DNA from: a virus
Virus record (IMG/VR): IMGVR_UViG_3300042290_000428
Location: 1-49,524 of that record
Direction: 5' to 3' (one strand)
DNA: 49,524 nucleotides
Part shown: positions 21,084-30,222 of the stretch, piece by piece
Position numbering within the stretch: position 1 is the stretch's first letter
Layout of the letters: each line of letters starts with the position of its first letter
Translations under genes and position numbers: made by a program
The notes under the pieces: model-generated
Told to the model about the DNA's origin: nothing
Database searches by the model: none
What the model saw: only the letters and a program-made list of their open reading frames with translations

Positions 21084-23554
21084 AAAAACTCTACCCACGC
21101 CAGGAGGAGCACGCCCTCCGGCTTATGGACATTCTCCGGACGCACAAAAGTGCGCTCGATAGCTCGGAGACCGGATGCGGCAAGACCATCGTCGGAGCTG
21201 AAATCGCCCGCAGAACTCACAAGACGGACCTCATGCCCGTCCTGGTCGTCTGCCCGAAAGCCGTGATCCCGGCTTGGGAGCGAGAACTCAAAGACCGAGG
21301 AATCTGGCCCGCCCACGTTATCAATTATGATAAATTGCGCGGGGGAAAAACCATGTACGGCCACTGGGAAAAGCGCAGGTGGGTCTGGGAGCTGGACGAC
21401 CATGCCCTCATCATCTTCGATGAGGCGCACCGCTGTGCCGGTATCGACACCAAGAACGCCAAGATGCTGATCGAGGCAAAGGACCGCTACCGCGTGCTCA
21501 TGCTTTCGGCTACTCTGGCCAGTTCTCCCACCCAGATGCGTGCCGCAGGCTATCTGCTGGGAGCCCACGGGCTGGGCAACTTCTGGCAGTGGTGCCTGAA
21601 AAACGGCTGCTCGAAGAACCGATGGAACGGCATCGATTTCATGGGCGACCCGAAGCACATCAAGAACATTGCCGAGCAGATCGCTCATCGGTGCTCGCGC
21701 ATGACCGTCAAGGAACTCGGGGACCACTTCACTGAGACCCAAGTGATCACGGAGCCCTTGGATTTTGGAGACGAGATCGCGGAGATCTACGACGAGATGG
21801 AGCAAGAACTCTTGGCTCTGGAAAAGGCCAGCAAGAGCGACAAAAAGAACTCCGCAGCCGAGGCTCTTGTGGCCCAGCTTCGCGCACGCCAGCGCGTCGA
21901 GTTGCTGAAGGTTCCGGTGATCACGGAAATGGCAGAGGATCTCCTCGCGGAAGGCAAGAGTGTCGCGATCTTCGTTAACTTTGATGCGACTCTACAGGCG
22001 CTTTCCTCCAAGCTCAACGCGGAGCTGATTCACGGGAAGCAGAGCGCAACGGAGCGAGAGAGCTCGATTGCAAGGTTCCAGGATGACGCCTCAAACGTGA
22101 TCATCTGCAACACGGCGGCTGGAGGCGTGGGCGTCAGTTTGCACGATGTCACGGGCAAGCATCCCAGGGCCGCAATCATCTCGCCGGATTGGAACGAAAA
22201 GAACATCGTCCAGGTCATCGGTCGCGTCCATCGCGCCGGGGGCAAGACGCCGTCCATGCAACGCATTTTATTCGCTGCCGGAACTGTCGAAGAAAAAGTG
22301 GAAAAGAGCGTCCGAAAGAAAATCGAGAACCTCAAACTTTTGAATGAAAATAGTACTTGTGCTTATCCCGAGCTAATGGTATCACATACCACGAATCAAC
22401 CGCACCAAGCGGACCCACCTAAAACTTCCATGACCAAGCAGACCTCTTCCGTCGTTCAACACACCAACCCCGAAACCCGCCCCCATGCAGAATTCTCGCC
22501 CTCCGCACTCAAGAACTTTGAAGCGTGCCCGTCCTATCGAAGCCGGGGCGGAACCAACCCGATCGCGGAAGCAGGCACCCGCATTCACGAGGCCGTCGAA
22601 AAAGAAGACCCCTCGCTCCTCACCGATGAAACCGAGCAGCAGCTCGCCATCTGGTGCCTTCAATTTTTGGCTCAAACCCGAGGAGATAAAGCTGCTTCCG
22701 CAGATCTCGTGGCTTCTCATCAAGAGATCGCTCTTGAAATGCGACTTGGCGATAACGGTACTTTTGGAACGAGCGACCTACTCGATCTTTATTCTGATGG
22801 CTCAGCAGTCATGTACGACTGGAAAACAGGCTTCGGAGCTGTTGAAGACGCGGAGGTCAACACCCAAGTCTGGGCCTACACCCTCGGAGTCTTCCAAAAG
22901 TTCCCCGTCGTCACTGAGTTGGCTTTCTACCTGGTCCTCCCACGTAGACAGGAAATCTCCTACGCTACGTTCAAGCGATCGGATGTTGATCGGATAAAGC
23001 TGAGGCTTTCGACCATCATCGCCCGTGCTAAGCTGGCTCAGGAGTTTAATCCGACCGAAGGAGTCTGCGACTACTGCTCGAAGCAGGGGTCGTGCAAGGC
23101 TCTGGCAGAGAAGGCCCTTGTCATTGGTCAAAAATCCGGTTTCGACGTCCCTCAGTCCGTATCGTTGGACGGGACCCCGGCGGATCGTGCGAAGTTGCTC
23201 AAACTAGCCACCCTTCTCCAGGGATGGTGCGAGAGCACCAAGAAGGAACTGTTGCGCCAAGCGTTGGAGGAGGGTGCAGAGATTCCCGGCTTCCGGTTGG
23301 ATCAGCGCCGTCTCCCCCGCTCCATTGAGGAGCCCCTCATGGGCTACGAGGCGGTCAAGCATCTTGTCTCTGTCGAAGAATTTCTGTTGGCCTGCACCAG
23401 AGTGTCCGTGCCTTCGTTAGAAAAATTTGTCTCGGAACGTGCCCCCAAGGGCAAGAAGGCGGAAGCCAAGCAGCATCTTGAGGATGCGTTACGAGACAAG
23501 GGTGCCCTCCGCGAGGAAGGGGTTATTCATGTCCTCAAAGCCCTGAAGGCTTGA
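21080..23554 (+). CDS. SF2 helicase fused to Cas4/RecB-like PD-(D/E)XK nuclease
   Basis: 824 residues. Part one (1 to about 435) is an SF2 helicase/translocase: Walker A TGCGKT (31-36), DEAH box (114-117), SAT-like motif LSATLAS and motif VI QVIGRVHRAGG. Part two (about 451-824) has the nuclease core GTSDLLDLY...YDWKTG (Asp580-Lys582) and cysteines FEAC and CDYCSKQGSC, which could hold an Fe-S cluster as in Cas4/AddB. The two parts are joined by a low-complexity linker encoded by DNA that contains the 13-bp intergenic motif (22378-22390) and a new ATG at 22430, as if two genes had fused. A role in replication or recombination is inferred. Confidence 0.85.
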   Translation: MKKLYPRQEEHALRLMDILRTHKSALDSSETGCGKTIVGAEIARRTHKTDLMPVLVVCPKAVIPAWERELKDRGIWPAHVINYDKLRGGKTMYGHWEKRRWVWELDDHALIIFDEAHRCAGIDTKNAKMLIEAKDRYRVLMLSATLASSPTQMRAAGYLLGAHGLGNFWQWCLKNGCSKNRWNGIDFMGDPKHIKNIAEQIAHRCSRMTVKELGDHFTETQVITEPLDFGDEIAEIYDEMEQELLALEKASKSDKKNSAAEALVAQLRARQRVELLKVPVITEMAEDLLAEGKSVAIFVNFDATLQALSSKLNAELIHGKQSATERESSIARFQDDASNVIICNTAAGGVGVSLHDVTGKHPRAAIISPDWNEKNIVQVIGRVHRAGGKTPSMQRILFAAGTVEEKVEKSVRKKIENLKLLNENSTCAYPELMVSHTTNQPHQADPPKTSMTKQTSSVVQHTNPETRPHAEFSPSALKNFEACPSYRSRGGTNPIAEAGTRIHEAVEKEDPSLLTDETEQQLAIWCLQFLAQTRGDKAASADLVASHQEIALEMRLGDNGTFGTSDLLDLYSDGSAVMYDWKTGFGAVEDAEVNTQVWAYTLGVFQKFPVVTELAFYLVLPRRQEISYATFKRSDVDRIKLRLSTIIARAKLAQEFNPTEGVCDYCSKQGSCKALAEKALVIGQKSGFDVPQSVSLDGTPADRAKLLKLATLLQGWCESTKKELLRQALEEGAEIPGFRLDQRRLPRSIEEPLMGYEAVKHLVSVEEFLLACTRVSVPSLEKFVSERAPKGKKAEAKQHLEDALRDKGALREEGVIHVLKALKA
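22378..22390 (+). promoter_or_regulatory. 13-bp motif inside the helicase-nuclease linker
   Basis: GGTATCACATACC, in the coding linker, followed by an A/C-rich leader and ATG at 22430, just like true intergenic copies. It suggests the nuclease part was, or still is, expressed separately. Confidence 0.5.
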
Positions 23555-23569
23555 GGGGGTTAATATACC
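23551..23569 (+). promoter_or_regulatory. 13-bp motif before ssDNA-binding-like gene
   Basis: TTGAGG-GGGTTAATATACC overlapping the previous stop codon. A 48-base A/C-rich leader without Shine-Dalgarno leads to the ATG at 23618. Confidence 0.55.
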
Positions 23570-23617
23570 GCGCACCACAACAACACCAAAACACAACAAA
23601 CACCAAAACCCAATACC

Positions 23618-24373
23618 ATGGCTACCATATCATTCGCCCCCAAAGGCGACACCCAACTCCCGACCCCAGCGCCCGCTCCGGTCGTCACTGAAACCGCAGT
23701 TGCAGTCATCGAGCCCAAACCTCTCGCAGTTGCCCACAACAGGGTCTCGGCAAGCGGCATCTCCGGCGAGATCACCCAGGACGACCTTCGGGTCCCCCGC
23801 GTCAACCTCGTCCAGAAATCCGGGCAACTCTGCGACAACTTCGCTCCAGGCTCGTTCCTGTTCGAGAAGCAGATCGTGCTGGCTAAGCCCGGCGAGTCCT
23901 TCGTGGCAACCGCGCTCAAGTTCCGAAAGTATTATCAGGAGAAGATCGAGTTCGGCACCTCCAGCGAGATGCCCATCAAGTGCGACACGGCCGAAGAGGT
24001 TCGCGCACTCGGGGGCTCCCTCACCTTCGGTCATCCGCGTTACTTCCAGGAAGTGGCCGACATTATGCTTGCAGTGAAGGCACCTGCTGATCTCGACGAG
24101 GAAGCAAGGGAACTCTTCGCCTACAACGACGGCACGGACGACTACGGCCTCGCGATCTACACCATCGCTGCCAGTGCCTACACCTCGCTGGGCAAAAGGA
24201 TTCTCACCGACGCGACCTTCCTGCTCAAGGGCGGTCTCCATCTCGGTCAGTACGAGATCAGCTCGGAACTCAAGAAGAACGGAACCAACTCCTGGTATGT
24301 GCCGGTCGGCAAGTTCGCCGGGAAGCATTCCGCAGAGAAGGCTGAGTTCTTCCAGGCCCTAGCAAACATCTAG
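23618..24373 (+). CDS. Probable ssDNA-binding/replication accessory protein
   Basis: 251 residues. A Pro/Ala/Val-rich N-terminal 40 residues, then a compact domain with RVPRVNLVQKSGQLCDNF, GSFLFEKQIVLAKPGE and a C-terminal NSWYVPVGKFAGKHSAEKAE. From memory this layout (start of domain near DxxxPRxxLxQ, end near PVPKF) recurs in phage proteins beside helicase/nuclease and polymerase genes, thought to bind ssDNA. The position between nuclease and polymerase supports that; direct evidence is lacking. Confidence 0.6.
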   Translation: MATISFAPKGDTQLPTPAPAPVVTETAVAVIEPKPLAVAHNRVSASGISGEITQDDLRVPRVNLVQKSGQLCDNFAPGSFLFEKQIVLAKPGESFVATALKFRKYYQEKIEFGTSSEMPIKCDTAEEVRALGGSLTFGHPRYFQEVADIMLAVKAPADLDEEARELFAYNDGTDDYGLAIYTIAASAYTSLGKRILTDATFLLKGGLHLGQYEISSELKKNGTNSWYVPVGKFAGKHSAEKAEFFQALANI

Positions 24374-24380
24374 TCCACTT

Positions 24381-24508
24381 TGTAGCTCGGCGAGACGTTG
24401 GAGCCGGAGGAGATCTCCGGACCCGGTCAATGCCCGAGGAGCCCCGATGGTCACTCTCTCGGAAGATACCCCGTAGGAGAACACCTCGCCGAGCTACATC
24501 CCTTTTTT
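24381..24508 (+). ncRNA. Structured RNA candidate closed by a 14-bp perfect stem
   Basis: TGTAGCTCGGCGAG (24381-24394) pairs perfectly with CTCGCCGAGCTACA (24485-24498), and a run of seven T follows. Inside are CCGGAG/CTCCGG (24404-24409/24415-24420) and CCGAG/CTCGG (24434-24438/24458-24462) hairpins, giving a multibranch fold. It sits after a stop codon and just before an HNH endonuclease gene. It could be an elaborate terminator, a processed small RNA or the RNA part of a mobile unit. It matches no class I know. Confidence 0.6.
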
Positions 24509-24518
24509 TCCTTAAAAC

Positions 24519-25199
24519 ATGATCTCAAATAGCCAACATGAATTCCGTCGTGGGGATACCCGCAAAGATGGAAAAATTTTTTGGGCCTACTCAAAAAACC
24601 TAAAGTCAGGAGAACACTGGGTTTCACCTGAGAAATTTTTAGAATTACAGGACAGAGTAAAACAGAGACGTATTCAAAACGCCGATGCGTTCCGAGTGTA
24701 TGACAGGACGTGGAAGAAGAAGAGGTATGCGGAGTCAGAAGATTTCCGGAAGGCTTGTACCCAAAGAAAGAAAAAATATCAACTAGACCCCCTCTATAGA
24801 GAGAAAAACAACCAACGAAGCACCGAGTGGCTACGAGCCAAGCTACTTACGGACGCAACTTATCGGCTAAAGCAACGGGTAAGGGGGCTCGTCAGTTACG
24901 CCCTACGCAGGAAAGGTGTCCGAAAGGTAAGCAAGGCGGAGAAAATCCTAGGGTGCTCCTTTCAGGAGTTCCAAACATGGATAACTGAGCAATTCCTTCC
25001 AGGGATGACGATCGAAAATTACGGAGATAAATGGCACGTAGACCATTATATCCCAGTCGAAAGCGGACGTACCGAGGAGGAAATAGTAGCGATTAATCAC
25101 TACACAAATCTGCGCCCCATGTGGAGTGATGAGAATCTACGTAAAAAAGACAAGCTGCCGTTTGGACCCCTCCCCGAAAACCTTAAAACCCTTTACTAA
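24519..25199 (+). CDS. HNH homing endonuclease-like protein
   Basis: 226 residues, very Lys/Arg-rich N-terminal half, then KILGCSFQEFQTWITEQF, and the nuclease motif KWHVDHYIPVES...NHYTNLRPMWSDEN (His-Asp-His...Asn...Asn), the phage HNH homing-endonuclease pattern. Its AGA/AAA codon use is more AT-rich than its neighbours, a sign of recent acquisition. It is inserted one base ahead of the DNA polymerase gene, a common target of such elements, together with the structured RNA upstream. Confidence 0.82.
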   Translation: MISNSQHEFRRGDTRKDGKIFWAYSKNLKSGEHWVSPEKFLELQDRVKQRRIQNADAFRVYDRTWKKKRYAESEDFRKACTQRKKKYQLDPLYREKNNQRSTEWLRAKLLTDATYRLKQRVRGLVSYALRRKGVRKVSKAEKILGCSFQEFQTWITEQFLPGMTIENYGDKWHVDHYIPVESGRTEEEIVAINHYTNLRPMWSDENLRKKDKLPFGPLPENLKTLY

Positions 25200-25200
25200 T

Positions 25201-26973
25201 ATGCCTATCGCTGCAGTGGACTATGAAACATTTTACAATTCTGAAGTCTCAATCACAACCCTCGGAATATACCACTACTTACGTCACCCCCAGTCCGACA
25301 TCTACATGGTTAGCATTGCAACTGACTCAGGCGTTCGATACGTGGGTGATCCCCTTGCTTTCGACTGGGATTCTATTTCTGGCCCGGATTGGACTTGGGT
25401 CTCTCACAATACGGGATTCGATCTTCCAGTTTTTCAACGGACTCAAGAGATCGCGGCAGAAAAAAACCTCCCGAACGTACCCCGGCACTTGGAGATCCAA
25501 GCGTGGCACGACACTGCGGATCTGACCGCGTTCTTAGGCTACCCTCGCTCCTTGAAGGAGGCCGCAAACCACTTGCTGGGAGTTAAGCTCTCTAAGGACG
25601 TCCGCGATAAGATGAAAGGCCAGCGTTGGGCTGAAATGACGCCGGAATTCAAGGAAGAGGTATGCAAATACGCCTTGGACGACGCTGTTTACTGCCTCGA
25701 AATCTGGCTCCAACACGGCCACAAATGGCCGGAAAGGGAGCGGGAGATCAGCCAAATGACCCGTTCCATGGCCCTGAGAGGAGTTCCCCTCGATATTCCG
25801 GGCCTGGAAGCCGACATCGAGCTGCTCAAGACCTCCCTCTGGGAATACAAGCAGTCGATCCCGTGGAAAGATGACGCCGCTTTGCTCTCTCCCATCGCCC
25901 TGCGCGAGGAATGCGCCAAGCACGGCCTCACCGCACCCAAGAGCTTCGCTCAGAACGACCCTGAGGCTGAGCAATTCTTCGAGGATCACGGAAAAAACCA
26001 TCCCTGGCTCCAGGCGGTGCGCGAATACCGCAAATCTTCCAAGCATCTCTCGACCCTGGAGACCATGCTCAAGCGAGCGAGGCCGGACGGGTGGATGAGC
26101 TACGGAATCCGCTACTTCGGAGCCCATACCGGAAGGTTCTCAGGGGACAGTGGTCTCAATATGCAGAATCTACCCAAGGGTTTGGTCAGCGGAGTCGATG
26201 TGCGCTCCAAGGTCAAGGCTCCCGAGGGCTATACATTTGCGATTGTTGATCTCTCGCAGATTGAACCCCGGTGCCTGCACTGGCTAGCTCAAGATCAAGA
26301 CACTCTGCGCTATATCCGCGAGATTCCCGACCTCTATGAAGCACAGGCGCGAGCCTGGGGCATCTGGAACGGGGAGGGGAGCATGAAGGAGCAAGCCCCC
26401 AAGGTACGCCACATGATGAAACAGCTCGCACTCGGCCTCGGTTATGGAATGGGTTACAAGAAATTCGCCACCGTAGCCGGAGTGGATTCCGTTGAGGCGG
26501 ACAGACTCACCCGACTGTACCGCTCAAAGAACCCCAAGATCACGGCGCTCTGGCGCAGGCTAGAGCAGAACCTACGCGACACCGCGAAGAATCCCGAGGA
26601 GGACGCTTCCATGCAGTTTCCGTCGGGCCGTGAGCTGAAGTATCGGAAGGTTTCCGTCGATAACGGGGGGCTCACCTCACTCGTTCCAAGACAGGGCAAG
26701 CTCATGCGCCTCGGCCTATGGGGAGGCGTCTGCACGGAAAATCTGGTGCAGGGCGTGGCACGCGATGTCTTCATGCACCACTGCGTGGAGATCGAGAAGG
26801 CGGGAATCCCCGTCGTCATGCACGTCCACGACGAAGTCGTCTGCCTCGTTCCGGAAGACTCCGCCCAGGAGAAGCTAGAACAAATCATTGCCATCATGTC
26901 CATCGAGCCCGACTGGGCTCCCGGCCTTCCGCTCGCAGCCGAAGGTTCCCTTTCCAAAGTCTACAAGAAGTAA
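25201..26973 (+). CDS. Family A DNA polymerase with 3'-5' exonuclease
   Basis: 590 residues from the ATG at 25201 (MPIAAVDYETFYNSEVS). The N-terminal DnaQ-like exonuclease has Asp7/Glu9, with later acidic residues. The polymerase domain has motif A DLSQIEPR (Asp350), a motif B region HMMKQLALGLGYGMGYK and motif C HVHDEVV (541-547). This is the replicative phage polymerase type. It is preceded immediately by the HNH gene and followed by the primase/helicase gene 4 bases downstream. Confidence 0.92.
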   Translation: MPIAAVDYETFYNSEVSITTLGIYHYLRHPQSDIYMVSIATDSGVRYVGDPLAFDWDSISGPDWTWVSHNTGFDLPVFQRTQEIAAEKNLPNVPRHLEIQAWHDTADLTAFLGYPRSLKEAANHLLGVKLSKDVRDKMKGQRWAEMTPEFKEEVCKYALDDAVYCLEIWLQHGHKWPEREREISQMTRSMALRGVPLDIPGLEADIELLKTSLWEYKQSIPWKDDAALLSPIALREECAKHGLTAPKSFAQNDPEAEQFFEDHGKNHPWLQAVREYRKSSKHLSTLETMLKRARPDGWMSYGIRYFGAHTGRFSGDSGLNMQNLPKGLVSGVDVRSKVKAPEGYTFAIVDLSQIEPRCLHWLAQDQDTLRYIREIPDLYEAQARAWGIWNGEGSMKEQAPKVRHMMKQLALGLGYGMGYKKFATVAGVDSVEADRLTRLYRSKNPKITALWRRLEQNLRDTAKNPEEDASMQFPSGRELKYRKVSVDNGGLTSLVPRQGKLMRLGLWGGVCTENLVQGVARDVFMHHCVEIEKAGIPVVMHVHDEVVCLVPEDSAQEKLEQIIAIMSIEPDWAPGLPLAAEGSLSKVYKK

Positions 26974-26977
26974 TCCT

Positions 26978-29125
26978 ATGAAACTGCACACGCTCCCCAA
27001 CCTCGTCGCCCAAGCCGTCACCGCGACCGATGACGTCACGATGGGCAATACCATCAACTCACGCCCAGCCGGAATGACCAAGGAGGAATTCCGCAAATGG
27101 TGTACTGAAGCCACCACTCAGGGGAACTTCATCTCCGCGTGGGAAGGCATCAACCCGCATACCCGCATCAATTCAGGGAATCCCCCCAAAATGTTGCATG
27201 GTATCATTGCGGACTACGACTCGGCTTCAGCGGCTTCAAAGCTCCAGAGCCTTCCGACCAGCACGGCACACCTCCCTACATGGGCGGTCGAGACATTCTC
27301 ACCGGGAAAGATTCGACTCATCTGGCCGTTCGAGAAGCCCGTGAACGTCTCCAATCCCAAGGTGACCGAGGCGTTCCTCAAGGAACTCAACTCGACGCTG
27401 AAGATCTCCGACGCGCTCCCTGGGTTCGACGAATCGAGCTGGAAGGATAGCCAGACCTTCGAGCTGGGAACCCGGTGGAATCTAGTTCAAGGAGCGACTC
27501 CCATCCCTCAGGCGATGCTGGCCCAGTGCCTCATGGCGGGCGGACTCAAGGCGAAGATCCAGGTGGACGATTCTCCGGTGATCCCGATGGAGGTCATCGC
27601 GGCGGAGGTGGAGAGGCAATTCCCAGGACGTTGGAAAGGGACATTTCAAGAGGGTGCCCGTGGGCCTCTTTTCTGGATCAACGACGGCATCGACCGAGTT
27701 GGCTGCGCGGTGGCTGAGAACGGCATGATCTGCTACTCGGACCGAGCCCCGTCCAACTTCATGCCTTGGTGGGCAATTCTCGGGCGCAAGTTCGTAGAGG
27801 AGTACGAGCGGGAGCTGACCGGAAAGGCGGCTGAGATGTTCTACTTCGACGGTAAGGTCTACTGGACCAACTCACTCTCCGACAAGTGGGTATTCCTTCA
27901 GAAGGAGGATGCCCGTATGCACCTGAAGGGCGTGGGTTGTAGCGACAAGATCCGCAAGGGTCAGCACGTCTCAGACATCGACAAGGTGATGATTCACCTT
28001 CAGAGCCAGCGCCGAGTCGATGCAGCGGTACCTATTGTCTTCGTCCCTGATGAGACGGTCTGGATCAACGGCAACTGCTATCTCAACACCTCCACCATCA
28101 AGCCCATGCAGCCCGCCGAGACCGGAGACCCCAAGGACTGGCCCTGGCTCCATGAGTACTTCAACAATGCGTTCGATGGAGACCAGAACGGCGTGGAGGC
28201 CAAGCACTTCGTACTGAGCTGGTTGCGTCGAGCCTACGTGTCGGCACTCAACGGCAAGCCCAGCCCCGGCCAGGTGCTCGTCATCTGCGGTGCCGCCCAT
28301 ACCGGCAAGACCTTCCTGAACAAGTGCATCTTCGGACAGATCCTCGGCGGCTCGGTCGATGCGGAGAACCTCATCATGAGGAAGACCGACTTCAATAAGC
28401 AGGGCGCGCAGGTCGCTTTGTGGCGTTGCGACGATGCGGCAAGTGACGGAGACTGGCAGACACGCCAGCTCTTTGCCAAGTCGCTCAAAGCCATGGCCGC
28501 GAACCCGACTCAGAAGTACCACCCCAAGGGCTTCGACTCCATCGAGATCCCGTTCAAGGGGAGGGTGGTCGTCACTTGCAACACCGATCCAGAATCACTC
28601 AGGGCGCTGCCGACCCTCGACGGCACGATCAAGGACAAGATCATGCTATTCAAGATCTGCGACGGCTACCAGCCGGAGTTCTGTGACTCCAACTACAAGA
28701 ACGAGGAGAGGGCTCTCAGGGAGTTGCCTTTCTTCCTTCGCTGGCTCATGGACGACTATGTGCCCCCGGCGGAGATCATCGATCCGGTCTACAAGCGGTT
28801 TGAGATCAAGAGCTTCCACCATCCGGAGCTGGTTCACCAAGCCCAGGCGGAGTCACCGGAGTCGATCTTCGTTGAGTACCTCGACGGATGGCTCGCAGCC
28901 AAGGCCACCGGAGTGACCGAATCAACCAAGGTCAGGGTCTCGGCCACGGAACTCCATCAGGAACTCTGCGCTATCCATCAGGGCTTCCCCTACAAGGCCA
29001 ACGCGGTCGGCAGCTTCCTCAAGAAGCTCTTCAGCCAAGGCATGGTCCCCCGTCTCAAGAAACACTATTACCCAGCCAACAAGTCCACCTTCGTCTTCGA
29101 GGTGGGTCCCATGGAACAAGTTTAG
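26978..29125 (+). CDS. Primase/helicase with SF3-like ATPase domain
   Basis: 715 residues from the ATG at 26978. The N-terminal half looks like a primase-polymerase-like domain (HGIIADYDSASAA, KIRLIWPFEKPVNV). The C-terminal half has Walker A GAAHTGKT (438-445), Walker B-like LWRCDDAASDG, a sensor VVVTCNTDPES and an arginine-containing segment, as in phage SF3/DUF5906-type helicases. It would prime and unwind at the fork beside the family A polymerase. It ends with a genuine TAG stop. Confidence 0.85.
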   Translation: MKLHTLPNLVAQAVTATDDVTMGNTINSRPAGMTKEEFRKWCTEATTQGNFISAWEGINPHTRINSGNPPKMLHGIIADYDSASAASKLQSLPTSTAHLPTWAVETFSPGKIRLIWPFEKPVNVSNPKVTEAFLKELNSTLKISDALPGFDESSWKDSQTFELGTRWNLVQGATPIPQAMLAQCLMAGGLKAKIQVDDSPVIPMEVIAAEVERQFPGRWKGTFQEGARGPLFWINDGIDRVGCAVAENGMICYSDRAPSNFMPWWAILGRKFVEEYERELTGKAAEMFYFDGKVYWTNSLSDKWVFLQKEDARMHLKGVGCSDKIRKGQHVSDIDKVMIHLQSQRRVDAAVPIVFVPDETVWINGNCYLNTSTIKPMQPAETGDPKDWPWLHEYFNNAFDGDQNGVEAKHFVLSWLRRAYVSALNGKPSPGQVLVICGAAHTGKTFLNKCIFGQILGGSVDAENLIMRKTDFNKQGAQVALWRCDDAASDGDWQTRQLFAKSLKAMAANPTQKYHPKGFDSIEIPFKGRVVVTCNTDPESLRALPTLDGTIKDKIMLFKICDGYQPEFCDSNYKNEERALRELPFFLRWLMDDYVPPAEIIDPVYKRFEIKSFHHPELVHQAQAESPESIFVEYLDGWLAAKATGVTESTKVRVSATELHQELCAIHQGFPYKANAVGSFLKKLFSQGMVPRLKKHYYPANKSTFVFEVGPMEQV

Positions 29126-29127
29126 CA

Positions 29128-29140
29128 GGTAGCATACACC
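29128..29140 (+). promoter_or_regulatory. 13-bp motif after primase/helicase
   Basis: GGTAGCATACACC followed by an A/C-rich leader; 16 bases before the ATG at 29157. Confidence 0.5.
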
Positions 29141-29156
29141 ACAACCCAAAACACAC

Positions 29157-29546
29157 ATGAAAAACAAAAACACAACCCCCAAGCCCGTCAACAAGAACCC
29201 CGTCCAGAAGGACAAGGAAATCAATCAGGAGTACCTTCAGTTCCTGAATGGAACCGTGATGGAGATGCGGCACAACGACCTGCCGGTAATCCAGGAGGAA
29301 CTCGGCTTCCACACCGAGAAGTTCGCCACCCACCGGGACAAGATCAACGAGGTCGCCTCAGAACTCAACGCCATGTCTGAGCAGACCCACGAACGTCTTC
29401 TCGCTCTGGCCCGGTCCGACGCGGCGATGTTCCAAGTCATGGACAACCAGTTCGACAACCTGGATCGCACAATCGCGTGGAACCGATTCTCCATCTGGGC
29501 CCTCGCGGTCATCCAGGTGATCGTCCTCATCAAGCTCTTCATCTAA
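29157..29546 (+). CDS. Coiled-coil protein with C-terminal membrane anchor
   Basis: 129 residues. A Lys/Asn/Pro-rich N-terminus, a long amphipathic helix (about 35-105, EELGFHTEKFATHRDKINEV) and one C-terminal transmembrane helix (about 109-128, FSIWALAVIQVIVLIKLFI), i.e. tail-anchored in the inner membrane. Next to another C-terminally anchored small protein. The function is unknown; a membrane-linked replication, superinfection-exclusion or lysis-control role are options. Confidence 0.7.
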   Translation: MKNKNTTPKPVNKNPVQKDKEINQEYLQFLNGTVMEMRHNDLPVIQEELGFHTEKFATHRDKINEVASELNAMSEQTHERLLALARSDAAMFQVMDNQFDNLDRTIAWNRFSIWALAVIQVIVLIKLFI

Positions 29547-29547
29547 A

Positions 29548-29718
29548 ATGAACCCCAACGAGAAGATCCTCAGGCTCCGCAAGCACATCGAGGGGCTCAG
29601 GCAACAGATCGAGCACCTGGAGCAGAAGGAAGCCCACGACCGCTACTGGCTGATCGTGGTCGCCTTCCTCGCTCTAGCCTCGCTCTGGAAAACCACCATC
29701 CTCCAATGGTTTCCCTAA
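29548..29718 (+). CDS. Small coiled-coil membrane protein (56 aa)
   Basis: ATG 29548, TAA 29716-29718. 56 residues: charged coiled coil (RLRKHIEGLRQQIEHLEQKE), then one transmembrane helix (about 33-53, YWLIVVAFLALASLW). It starts one base after the preceding stop and overlaps the next gene by 13 bases. It has the same architecture as its larger neighbour at 29157, so the two may interact. Confidence 0.65.
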   Translation: MNPNEKILRLRKHIEGLRQQIEHLEQKEAHDRYWLIVVAFLALASLWKTTILQWFP

Positions 29719-29915
29719 ACGAACTCATCGAATACCACCGGACTCAGGCAATGATCGCCAAAGGTCCGGCGGTAGGGTGGGGCGGGGGCGCTCCAGGAGA
29801 CTTTGTCGCAAGGCAAAAGTACCGCTTCCACGGGGATGCCGTGGAGCTACTGGAGCAAGTTCTGACGTCTCAAACCAACTCGAACCATTTGAATCAAGTG
29901 GCTGCTAATAATTAA
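29706..29915 (+). CDS. Hypothetical protein (69 aa)
   Basis: 69 residues, MVSLNELIEYHRTQAMIAKG... with GWGGGAPGDFVARQKYRFHG. From memory a form seen in several phages; function unknown. It is the last gene before the 2.4-kb non-coding region. Confidence 0.65.
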   Translation: MVSLNELIEYHRTQAMIAKGPAVGWGGGAPGDFVARQKYRFHGDAVELLEQVLTSQTNSNHLNQVAANN

Positions 29916-30222
29916 GTAACCTGTTAAGTGCAGCCCTGCAACCCTGTAGCCCTGCATCACTTAACCCTGATATAACGTGTGCGTGTACGTTATAATAGGT
30001 GTTAGTGGTGCAGGGCTTCTTGTTGTAATGGGGATTTAATATAATTGTTTTGGGGTTAGATATGTTATATAGTACGTTAGAGAATGGGTATGTATGGGGT
30101 GATGTGTTGGTATAATATACTTATTGGATATTAGAGAATGTTATATAAGATAGATAGGGTTTCGGGTCGCAAAGTAGCAGGGTGCAGGGAGTTAACATCA
30201 TTTAACGTAGGTTTCCGGAGTA

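Noticed and set aside
24381-25199. OMEGA/HEARO-type RNA-guided nuclease system
   Set aside because: The HNH protein is a small homing-type enzyme without RuvC or bridge-helix features and the RNA is shorter than known omega RNAs.
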